Origin: Ceratothoa steindachneri
Taxonomy: Eukaryota > Arthropoda > Malacostraca > Isopoda > Cymothoidae
Direction: 5' to 3'
Length of the DNA: 64,000 bases
NCBI GenBank assembly: GCA_963969495.1
Contig: OZ018319.1
Span: forward strand, 204,833,405-204,897,404
Part shown: piece after piece, positions 54,210 to 64,000 of the stretch
Layout of the letters: each line of letters begins with the position of its first letter
How positions within the stretch are numbered: the stretch's first letter is position 1
Translations under genes and position numbers: made by a program
Notes under the pieces: generated by a model
Database searches by the model: none
Seen by the model: the letters and a program-made list of their open reading frames with translations, nothing else
What the model was told of the DNA's origin: nothing

Positions 54210-57200
54210 ATGTTTCTATCTCTTTAAATATTCTTTTTATTTCTATTCTGGTTATCCCTAGCGAAAAACTATTGTCTGGTAATGCTTCAATTTTCTAAAT
54301 AATCCTATTCGATTTCGAGTGAGCTTCTCCTTCTCTAGGTGTAAAATTTCTCTTCCTCTTCTCCTCTTTTATATTGGAATAAAGTATGTTTTCCACGATT
54401 CTTTTGTGGCAATTTGGTTTGCTATATCTATGCTTATTTCGTTATCCGTCTTTTCTATGACTTTCATGACTCTTCTTGCAACTATTCTATTAAGTGGCCT
54501 TATCTATGCCTCCCTATGAATATCTCTTTGTCTTTTTCTTCTACTTCTTCCAATATTTGTGTTTATGTAAACATCTTTGCTCTGGATTCTTTTGAGTCTT
54601 AGCTCGTTGAGATAGTGCACATCGCTATGTTGGATAAATTATTGCTTATTGTATTAGAGTCTTATAAATATCCCTCTTATTCTTCAGGCTAAGGTTCTTC
54701 AACTTGTATGGTAATACAAGTCTACGTTTTCCCAGATTTACTAATTTTAGTAACGTGCTAGTTGTAAACTGATTTTGTAATGATGAACTCAAACACTTTA
54801 CACTCGTTGTCATACCTGAAGTGATCTCCTCCTACATATAAATCTGATCTAGGACTCCTGTATATGGATACAATCCTTAATTTATCCCAATTGGTTTTTA
54901 TTTTCCATTTTTCTTCCTATTCATTGATCTTGCATATCTCTTCCGCCTTCAATCTACCTTGCATCTGTCCGTTCCTGTAAGAGCAAACTATCAGCTGGCT
55001 GATATGGCGGCCAATTTGATGTTTAGGCAATCCTCATTTCTGGGTGGTGGTATATTTGCAGAGTAAATTCAATAGAGAAGGGCTAAACACCTGCCTTGAG
55101 GTAAACTGGCAGTGAGCTCGAATTTATCTCCTCAGTGGTGTCAATTTCTAAATAAACACTTCTCTTCATTACATAATTACATAATAATCTTTCAATTTGA
55201 TTATCTTAAATTGCATACCCCTCTGCCAAACTTTGTCGAAGACCTTGGAGACGTCAAGAGAAACGATGTCCATGCTCACCTTTTCGGTCTCTGTTTTCGC
55301 AATCTTGTCCAGGATAACTCATAGCGCCATCTCCGCGCTTTTGTTTGTCCCGAAACAAAATTTGCAGATGTTGCTTAGGTCGATATCATCGAGGTACATC
55401 AACAATCTGTTGTTGTTGATTATTTTTTCTAATATGTTTTCGCCTCAGGGATGAATATTATCCTTGCTACTTTCAGTTTATCGGGAACATATCGCGTATT
55501 CAATCATGTATTAAATATGTTTCCTACTCCTTCCAGAATGTTTCGGGGGGCTTCAATGCAATTGAATCTAGTGAGTCCCGATCTACTTGCTGCTCTTTGT
55601 CAGAAGCTTTTTATTGTTGCTTTTATTTCATTTGTTGTATTTACCGAATCTATTTAATCGTTGGTGTTTCTTCCTTTATCGACGGAGCAGAAAGGGTTTT
55701 TTTTTTCTAGATTCTTTATTTAGTTAATCTACTATCTGGTGTTGGAATTCAATGCCGTAATTCTCATTATCTTCTCTGATTTTGAACTCAGTGTTCTAGT
55801 GCATACTAAACCAGGACTCTCTTTCCCCTTCGTCTCCTTGATGTTGTTCCTTGCGTCCTTAATTTTAATCCTATCGTTTTCTGCCTGTGGCTTTAATTTG
55901 TTGACCTTTCCAAAATTCCTTTGAGTATGCTTCTATTTACATCTATTTTTCCGATGTGTTGATCCTATTTCTTTTTTCTGACCCTTAAATTAGCCTCCTG
56001 ACTGCGTTGTATAATTGATTCCCTTTATGGTCCGAATCTTTTTATTCTTTTTTGCCACCCAGCCGATATACTCGCTATTATCCACCATTTCTAGTCTACA
56101 TCTGAATGGTTGGGTGCTTTTGTAAGAGTTAATGGGGATGGTCCTTTTGATTTCTTCTCTGATCTTATACAGCTCTTAGTTGTTTCCTCTAGAGGGACCT
56201 TCCCTAGCGGGTTGGCTTCGTACATCTGATGTAACTCTTTGTACTTATCCCAATCTCATCTGTGGTAGGCCTTCCATTTCCTCTAAGAGATCTGCATAGG
56301 TTATACGTTTATAAGCATTAGAGTTGCAGTGTGGTCGCTGCAAGAGATATCTACTGGTTCCATAAAACAGTTAAAGGACAGATTGAAGTTAGCCAGGTAG
56401 ATGTCTGGTTTAGTAGCAGCTTCTCCTCGTAGGTATGTTGTAAAATTAGGTCCGTGTCTTTGAAATATCCCTTTGTTAATGAGTGCATTTAGTTTTTTTC
56501 CGACACTGTTTGTAGATCTATACGCGGATGCCACACAATGGGTGTTTAGGTTACCATTAAGATTCCCGGCGCCCTATTGTTAAATAAGTTTGTAAAGTTT
56601 TGTACCAGTAAGTGTGTGCGACTGAGTGGCTAGTATCCTGTTGCGACTATGATGTTGCTTAATTCCATTTAAAATTCTTTTGCTAAATATTCATCTTCCA
56701 TTACTTGAACCGTTTTGAACTTGAGTGCTTGCTTGATAGCTATTGATCCGTCGTATGCTTCTCATGAAGGATTCGTAATGAGAACATTGTTGTTAAATAT
56801 CTTTACTCTCTCATTTTCTATGTTTCTTCCATGCTCTGATATTAGAATTACACCTGGGCCAATATTTAAGAATATGTTTCCGTATCTTATTTCCTATTAT
56901 TTCAATCCGCTTGTATATATTTGGAGTATCTTTACTTTCTTTAGTTCCATATTCCAAATGTCCATTTCAATCGTTTAGTCGTTTTTCGTGGTGTCTTGAT
57001 CGTTTCAAGGAGTTAGCGGTATTTCTTTTTATGGCTCTTTTTATGTTTAGCCTGTGTTCTCCTTCTGCTGGTTGCATGCGAGGCGGTTTCTGGCAACTTT
57101 TATCTAGGTGATGGACTCCTTTTGCTAAAGGATTTAAATATTTTTGTTTCTTTAGGTTTTCCTGCATGTTATCATGTGGATTCTGTTTTGATTGTCTATT

Positions 57201-57420
57201 CTTTTATTTTCCTTTAACCTCTTCAATTAGTGATATATTTGTCTTTTCCGTGACGTTGATTTTAAAAATAGCCAATGTGTCGACCACCTTGGGGAATTTC
57301 TTAGATTCTAGACCATTTTCTTGAAACATGCTGTTTACTTTTCATGCTTAACTTTCTGGATTTGCGATATTCATTACGTGCGCGTCTAGTGTGCACATAT
57401 TTTCACATTAATTGTGCCAT
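54210..57420 (-). mobile_element. decayed jockey-type LINE, copy on minus strand
   Basis: Minus-strand relative of the LINE at 8-12 kb. Endonuclease pieces: VILISEHGRN near 56840, then GPNFTTYLRGEAATKPDI and SCSDHTATLML at 56301-56534. RT pieces: SLDVSKVFDKVWQRGMQFKI near 55200-55260, a LPQGRCLALL block near 55100, then EEKWKIKTNWDKLRI near 54930 and an ALSQRAKTQK tail. The ORF1 tail may be at 56967-57420. There are many stops and frameshifts. All plus-strand frames in this interval are antisense shadows. The 3' boundary is approximate. Confidence 0.8.
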
Positions 57421-57539
57421 CTAAATTAATTTGCCTTGTTGAACCTAGCTGGTTGTTCTTTACCGTTAAAGCATATATGTTCCTGTTTGTGTTTTCATTA
57501 TTCCTGTTTGTCTATACTTGATTTGACGTGTATTTTGGA

Positions 57540-58360
57540 TGTGATGGGTCCCAATGCAGCTGATCACAACCGGAATACCCAGTGCCCCAGACAGCTATCC
57601 AAATACTTTCCCAACCATCGCAAGAACTCGTCAGTCATTATTGAGAGACTACAAGAGACTTCTTAGTTTGTATTTTGTCTCCCTCTTCACTTATGTCCCC
57701 ATTGAAGAGGCGATGAAAGCGGTATCGATTTCATGAAGCTGGTGTAGTGCTGCCTGAGGTTCAACAACTTCGCTTTTCGTGAACAGGATTCCCAACAGTG
57801 TACGACATGGCCATAGGATCAACCCTTGGATCACAAATAGAAAACAGAATCGTGATCGTCCAGCAATGTCTTAACCATATAAGGTTGCTTCGCAGGATTA
57901 ATAAACTTCTTCCTTACCATCATATTTACCACGGAGGAAGAAGGAGACGACGCCACGCTCCCATTTCTAGCTGTCAACTTTCATAAGACTAAAGAAAGCT
58001 TGGAAAAATTCTTCGTCTATAGGAAGCCAACCAACAAAGATGACTTTGTCTTTTACTTGTCGGCCTATGAATAAAACGTGCATCGTCATCGGGTTCTTGC
58101 TGCGCTCGCAGATGATTTGCCGCCAGGCGTTCATCACACAGGAGGAAAAAACTTTAGAAGACTCCTTCCAGAAGGTGAGGTATACTTTTGCTTTGATTAG
58201 TAAATCTATGAGCAAAGCCCCCAACATCAGCCAGCGTGCTGCAGCAGGGAAAGTGAGACAAAATACAAAGTTCATCTCAACCCATACTAGCCCTCTCAAT
58301 CGCCACTGGGCGAAAGATAGCACTATCAACCAGAGTCACCCATTAACCTGACTTCAAAGT
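57540..58360 (+). pseudogene. Penelope-like RT remnant
   Basis: Plus strand, two or three frames: YFVSLFTYVPIEEAMKAVS (the motif-A region), TVYDMAIGSTLGSQIENRI (the motif-B region), VYRKPTNKDDFVF, then TCIVIGFLLRSQMICRQAFI and LEDSFQKVRY. This order matches the RT of EN-bearing Penelope elements. The YVDD segment is missing between 57850 and 57990, so an internal deletion is likely. It is a different subfamily from the element at 49.4-52.7 kb. Confidence 0.7.
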
Positions 58361-59162
58361 CAGAGATATACACCGTTCCAAACCACCGACGGAGATCATT
58401 CAAAACTCTGTAGTATACAGGATGCCATTTTACGAGTGCCCAATGGCTTAAATGGAGAGACGCACAGGTCTTTGCCTTTCAATTGCCTTCTTTACCGTGA
58501 AAAGATGCAGTGCAACAATTTTCTGGCTATGGAGTACCCCATACACTGGTCTGGACTCATCATCAAAAATTGACCAATCAGCAAGGAACTTAGGCATTAG
58601 AAAAGAGTAATGTTTCGTCTCTTGCGCATATAGGCCGGCGTCTATGTTTATTTCGTGTCGCCGACTGCTCCTTTTGGAAGACTTTACTTGTCATTGGAAA
58701 AGCAAAGCCCTACTATATCCACCTTCGCAATTCTCCACTGAGATTAGTAAGTGAAGAAAATAACCGAAATTTAAAGAGTGCCACTTTTAGATCCAGTTGA
58801 GACCGACTGCTCTTTTATACGGCCATCTGCGCGTGCAAACGCCTGAGAGGGATTTCGTAGTCTCCAGAGATTGCACTGCGTATCTTCTCAGCAGCATATC
58901 TCTGGATCTGATAACTTTTTTTGCCACTTAATGTCCTTAAAATCCGCCTATCTCTGACGTGTCCGAACCTCGGGAAGAAGCCCTGCAGGGGGCGCAAAGA
59001 AGGGGACCCCACTCTGGGCTGGGATGGTCAGGGCAGGCAGGAGGACCCTAATAGAAATTTTATTTAGGTAGGGAAGATAGGTAAACCAGAGAATATTCAG
59101 GTAAACTCCCCGCGATAAGGGCCTGCTAGGTTCGAAATAGGAACTCCGCAATTAGGGCTGTC
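58361..59162. other. no gene recognised; may include the LINE 5' untranslated region
   Basis: Less AT-rich toward 58800-59160, directly upstream of the LINE ORF1 start at 59163, so part of it may be that element's 5' region. The minus-strand frames at 58815-59330 have no recognisable family. Confidence 0.4.
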
Positions 59163-60597
59163 ATGGACGACCCCAACGGCGAGAAACGTGCCCCTCTCCG
59201 GTTCAAGGCTCGATGTCAAAAACCCACGCACGAAAAAGTGTTTGAAGTTGTTTACTTCAAGCTGAGAATCGTGCTTTGCAGACTTAAGGATCAGGCCTAT
59301 GGATACATGGCCTTCTGTGATACTAAGCAAGATCAGAACAGCTTACTTAGTGAACAGTCACGTGAAGAAATCAGTCTCAGCAAAGAGATCGATTATATGT
59401 CGCCGTATCAACCCTTACGTTGATACTCACTCTGCAGAAGAGATCAGAAAAGGAATTAAAGACAAACGGGATTGTGCAAAGATCTATGAGGTCTTTAAAT
59501 TTAAAAATCGCGACGGTTAAGAGCACACACCTGTGTTCAACGCGACATTCCAGACAATAGAGATGGCTATGAAAGCAGCTGAAAACGGTTAGGTTATGCT
59601 CAACTCAAAAGTTTCCGCTAGCTGTTTCAAAAGAGAAGTGTTTGTCTCGCTCGCTACAGATGTTATTTGCTGCTACGCAATGGAGAGGAATGCCACCAAA
59701 GAGTTCCAATTCGAAGGAAAGAAATGTTTCGAGTGCGTGGAATCCTACCGCAACTAGAGGGATCGCAAGAATCTGAACAAGAAGTGCCTGAACTGTAGCA
59801 ACTCCAAACACACCATACTGATGCCTGGCTTAATTAAAAAGACAGTGAGAACGGACAAGAAAAAGGCAATGATAGATGAAAGAAACAGAAGGGCTACCAC
59901 TAATTATGCATAAGCGACGAAGAAGACCAAACTAGAAAAAACTATGCTGCAAATCGACCAAGACATGATACATGATATTATAATAGGCATTCTGTATGCC
60001 CATTCCACCAATATCATGAAACCGGGAAGCTATAAAACTGAACTTAATAAGATGTTGGCCCACAATGATCTTAAACTGATGTGGTTTCCTGAAAATCCAC
60101 CGTCAGAGGACCTATTCCATGCCCAAATCAAAAGCATAACGCAAACGTCGCCAAAGTCTCGCTCGACTTCTCGCGAACCAAGTCTACGGAAATAAGATCG
60201 CCCGAAGAAAAGGAATCTTAAATGTAAACGAGCGACATGCCAGGATAAGCGTTACACCTAAGTAAATTAAAATTGAGGCATTAGTAATGGCATCTGCCAC
60301 GCAGACCATACCTTTCCAAAATACTATGGACCTATGCATGAAGATTTTTGGCTCTCCAAGCGCACCAATACCAAGAAAGTCCATGTCTGTGAATTGATTG
60401 AAGGAGTCATAAAAGGCAAATATAAGTGGGATTTCGATGCCAACATCGCGGAAGAAGATTTATTACAGGCTTTCAAAGGTAGGCTTAGCCAAATCTGTCC
60501 CGAATCCTTTTTCAGTCTAAACCAGGATCAATTAAGAATGGTAAGGTCACCGGCCATGGAAAGAGGAACTAAAGTCAAGAAACCTAATAATAATTAA
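59163..60597 (+). pseudogene. LINE ORF1 remnant
   Basis: Starts with an ATG and an intact first 86 codons that have no counterpart in the intact copy, then broken segments: INPYVDTHSAEEIRK, IYEVFKFKNRDG, KKCFECVESYRN and CLNCSNSKHT (knuckle remnants), an 83-codon piece at 59944-60195, and an 87-codon C-terminal piece at 60334-60597 with EGVIKGKYKWDFD that aligns with DGLKTGRYKWECS in the intact ORF1. It is useful for reconstructing where ORF1 starts. Confidence 0.75.
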
Positions 60598-62847
60598 ACA
60601 TGTACTAAAAGTTGTACTAAATACATCATGAATTTAAAAATATTCTCGCTCAACGTAAAGGGTTAAAACACAAAGAGTAGAACGTACAACAAAATTATAA
60701 GATCCGTCGATCCCGACATTGTACTCATATCCGAGCATGGTTTAAATGACGAACACCAGTATAGTAAAATATACAACTATGAGGGGCTGATGGCTAGCCA
60801 CTCGAAAGAGAGGAACGATGGAGTAGCCATTGCCATTAGAAAAGGGATCAAGTTCAAGGAGATACAAGATTTGAAAGAATCTTATCTAGCAATTAAGATC
60901 CGCATGGCATATGATGACCTGGTAGTTGTGGTCGGATACCAACGGCTCTTTAGAAGAAAAACCTCACCAATCTCGATGGGGGATTTAAACGCCCGCTGAA
61001 GGGAAAATTGCTACACTACAGCATTTAACGGAGCTGGTAACTCTCTGAGCCTTTTAATTGACACAAGCATAGTACAGAAAGAAGGACCCGACTTTGCCAC
61101 TTTCCACACAGAAGGATCGCCGACCACACCATGTTAACGAATTGGAACTTCTCTTTGAATCAACTGACCCTTCCGGGCCCTTACGCCCCGTCAGACCGTA
61201 TTAATATGATCACCCACCTCTCCACCTCCTTGTTCCAAGTGCAAATCCTCAAACGCAGTAGCTTGGCGAAAAATAACTGGGAGACATACCGTGAACATTT
61301 ACAGCATGCGCAGATTGACCAACTAGAAGGTGCTTCATTGAAAGAAATCGACGAAAAACTCGCACACCTTACCTCAAAGATCTTAGAGGCTGACCACTTA
61401 GACGTCCCTTGAATGTATCACAAATTATTCCCGGCTCCAAGGTGGGAACTTACCATTTGAGAAAAGATGGATCAGCTGGAGGTAACTATCTATTTCATAA
61501 ACATATTTGGGATCACGGCGTGTCGGTACCAGGAACTACGAGATCTGAGGAGAGATAACAAGTATCTCATAATGGAGAAATCAAGAGCAGTAGGACATAA
61601 TGATAGCTAATATTGATGCAGAAGGGAATTTTTGGAAAATTCTGTAGTCAACTAACAAGATTAGGGGGGCCCTCCCCGCAAGGGTCGTATAAAAATCAAA
61701 GTTAATGGCGTCGAATTCAAGGAAGACCAAGACATCAAGAGTGAATTCACGAAATATTGGAAAAATTGTTTTCGTATAAGTGATGAGGAGAATGAACTCT
61801 TTGATGAAAGATACGAGGAGCAGATTCTTTCAAGAAAACGGGAGCAGGGGCTAACCTCTCACCGCATCACTTCGTGGACGGGACACGTCTCACGGGAGAA
61901 GAAGGAAGACCCTTCTCCCATTAAGAGTACGAAGTAGCCCTGAAGAGATTTAAGTAACAGGCGCCAGGAATAACTGGCATCAGAAAATGCATTTGCTTAA
62001 CGCCAAGCTTAACATCAACAAAGCTCTACTCGAGGTATTTAATGCCTGCCTCAACGTTGGATATTTTCAGACCCAGTTTAAAAGAGCCCATATGATATTC
62101 ATACTGAAGCCTAGCAAGCCGAAGAAAGAAATTAAGAGCTATAGAGACCCATCTCTCTGCTGGAAGTCATTGGTAAATTACTTGAACAACTTCTCAATAA
62201 CAGACTAAGAACACACCTAGAAACTAACAGTCCATACAAAAATCAACAACATGGCTTCCGAAAGAAACTTGGTACCGAAACGGAATTGGCATTAATTACC
62301 AAAATGATTGCTAATGGCAAGGTCAGAAATGGCAATGTAGACGTTTTTTCTGCGAGATGTAGCCTCAGCCTTTGACAAAGTGTGTATGCCAACGCTAAAA
62401 AAAGATCAGTGATGTTCGTATGGAGGGAAACCTAAAAAGGATAGTATGAGACTACCTGGAAGGTCGAGCAGCAGTCGTAAGAGTACACGACTTTGAAGAG
62501 CAATCATTCAACCTGGAAGCTGGGTTACCACAGAGGTGTTGTCTCAGCCCCGCAATATATGCGGTGAATACCGGCGACCTAGCCCAGTATGCTTGCTAGC
62601 CCATGACATAACACAGGTCATTACCAACATTTACAAAAACCCTGTTGATGCTGCAAACGGAACAAGCAGGGCAATTGAAAACATCAATAACTTTGAAAAG
62701 GTGAACAAGATCAAGACCAATGTTCATAAGTTCAAAATGATACATATTAGCCGTCGGAAGAGAGTGGACGTGCTGATATGGGATGAATTTTACGTTTACT
62801 CCAGAGAAGTCCGGGTACTTGGCCTGAAGTTAACCTCGGACGGGTAA
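59163..62847 (+). mobile_element. decayed jockey-type LINE, plus copy, cut by a Penelope insertion
   Basis: Relative of the 8-12 kb LINE that keeps a longer ORF1 N-terminus. ORF1 begins with ATG at 59163 (MDDPNGEKRAPLRFKARC), with zinc-knuckle remnants near 59700-59810 and the MWFPENPPSED block near 60080. ORF2 begins at 60628 (MNLKIFSLNVKG then a stop), with DIVLISEHGL, RNDGVAIAIRKGIKFKEI, GDLNAR near 60980, an RT region from 61950, and DVASAFDKV near 62350; FADD is lost (LAHD). It stops after LGLKLTSDG at 62847, where the Penelope fragment starts. Numerous frameshifts. Confidence 0.85.
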
Positions 62848-63528
62848 TAATAATAGTATACGGGGGTTTATTCTGTCAAATGTTCAGTTTGCCATAACAA
62901 TACTGTTAAATCATTAAGTATACGCTTGACGCAACATAAATACAATATTAGAAGGAGTGAAAGTAACAGTCATATCTCTGTCCATTTATCTGAAAATAGA
63001 CTCCCTATCAATTGGAATTCGGCTAAATTTATTTACAAATCTGATGACTTTGTTCAAAGAAACATTATCGAATGCTCATTCATTAATTACTTGCTTAATT
63101 TTAATATATCCCCCGGTCTCTTTAAACTGGCCCCTGTAATTAAAAGGCTTATTTATCACGAAATTGTCCATTTTAAATCTTAGCCCTTTGATTTATTAAA
63201 TTAGTTATGTTTCTCTTGTTTATTTTATGTATTCATAATTGCGTGTGTATGTACTTAGTTTTGTGATCTAAATGTCTACATTCTTTGCTCACAGTTGAAA
63301 TTTCCGGAAGTAGACTTTAGCTATTTGGTTTTATCCTTCATATTCGCTATCTAAACTCATCTTTGATAATATTTTTCTAGGCTTTGTGCTTTCGTTAAAC
63401 ATAGACGGGGCATCACTCTCTTGTTTCTCATATTTATACCATCTTTGTAAAATTATTCGTTATTCCTTGAGAATGAACTGAAAAAGTTCGAAGTTACTTG
63501 GAATCCGCCTTTCACTTTCTTGATTTTT

Positions 63529-63531
<3 letters not shown>
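62848..63531 (+). mobile_element. Penelope-like element 3' fragment, GIY-YIG endonuclease
   Basis: Begins TAATAATAATAGTATACGGG, as at 15822. Endonuclease in two frames: GVYSVKCSVCHNN (GIY with cysteines), SLSIRLTQHKYNIRRSES, then ENRLPINWNSAKFIYKSDDF, QRNIIECSFINYL and SPGLFKLAPVIKRLIYHEIV, ending with a TAG at 63181. Less damaged than the 15.8-kb copy: one frame runs 62926-63183. The 3' untranslated region ends GAACTGAAAAAGTTCGAAG and then (AT)n. It truncates the preceding LINE. Confidence 0.85.
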
Positions 63532-63615
<84 letters not shown>

Positions 63616-63616
63616 C

Positions 63617-63653
<37 letters not shown>
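63532..63653. repeat. two (AT)n tracts at a Penelope 3' end
   Basis: About 40 AT units (63532-63611), then AAATCTGC, then about 16 AT units. Together with the following GCAGATTT this gives the palindrome at 63612-63661. Confidence 0.97.
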
Positions 63654-63656
<3 letters not shown>

Positions 63657-63661
63657 GATTT
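63612..63661. repeat. perfect 50-bp palindrome with AT core
   Basis: AAATCTGCA at 63612-63620, 32 bp of alternating TA, then TGCAGATTT at 63653-63661. The whole 50 bp equals its own reverse complement. Confidence 0.95.
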
Positions 63662-64000
63662 TGTTAAAGACCATTGTATATTTATCCTTAATCTTTAGGA
63701 TTAATCTTTGCACTGAATTGGTAGTCTATATAATGTCGTGGAGATTACACTTGAAATCTACTTACTAGGATGATTGCGTCTTAATTGCACCCGACAGAAT
63801 GAATTAAATAATATCACGGAATTAAGCACTGAATTAATTACTTGTAATACTCGAGGTTATGAGCTCGGGATGGAAATTCTAGTTAACGATGAAACTAGTG
63901 AAGTTAGGGGAGGGGATAATTCACTTCAACGATACCTTTGAGTTCGTAAGTATTTGGAGAATGACGGTGAATATCTTCTTCTTCTGACGATGTTCGCACT
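63662..64000. other. no gene recognised
   Basis: The window end shows no ORF of 60 codons outside the microsatellite-derived frames and no recognisable repeat. Confidence 0.45.

Noticed and set aside
55112..57111. Several plus-strand ORFs of 60-87 residues
   Set aside because: They are antisense shadows of the minus-strand LINE copy; the same shadow pattern appears opposite the RT of the intact LINE at 10.8-11.2 kb.

Overview
This is metazoan, intron-poor and gene-poor DNA made almost entirely of repeats. I found no host protein-coding gene, rRNA or convincing tRNA. Long (AT)n tracts, minisatellites and animal-type transposons (jockey-like and CR1-like LINEs, Penelope-like elements with GIY-YIG endonucleases, mariner/Tc1 transposases, a Ty3/gypsy-type LTR element) point to an invertebrate. 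The mixture resembles what I know of arthropods, decapod crustaceans in particular, but that is inference and no host gene anchors it.

Layout. 1-3 kb: decayed minisatellites. 4.6-7.5 kb: two inverted copies of a short TIR element. 8.0-12.36 kb: a nearly intact jockey-type LINE with ORF1 (three zinc knuckles) and a complete ORF2 (endonuclease plus reverse transcriptase). 13.3 and 23.2 kb: single-unit copies of an interspersed element that reappears at 47 kb with about 13 tandem units. 15.8-16.6 kb: a Penelope endonuclease fragment ending in (AT)n. 19.6-26.2 kb: minisatellites, one interrupted by a 1-kb insertion. 27.9-28.9 kb: SINE-like repeats. 28.9-36.6 kb: a CR1-like LINE split by a Ty3/gypsy-type element whose two LTR fragments are inverted, flanked by CACAT on both sides; its pol order is PR-IN-RT-RH, as in the Gmr1 group.

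36.6-45 kb is AT-rich with microsatellites, a tRNA-derived SINE candidate and a Penelope fragment lying inside an (AT)n tract. 45.2-49.2 kb holds two transposase remnants on the minus strand; the second, a mariner, is split by the 1.7-kb tandem-repeat element. 49.4-52.7 kb is a Penelope-like element with a truncated CR1-like LINE inserted in frame, so one ORF carries reverse-transcriptase cores of both. It abuts a Tc1 transposase remnant (52.7-53.7 kb). 54.2-57.4 kb (minus) and 59.2-62.85 kb (plus) are decayed relatives of the 8-kb LINE, with a Penelope RT remnant between them. The last LINE is cut by another Penelope endonuclease fragment that again ends in (AT)n, next to a perfect 50-bp palindrome.

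Nothing forms an operon or pathway. The biology is transposon nesting, and the only frames that look capable of function are those of the LINE at 8-12 kb.
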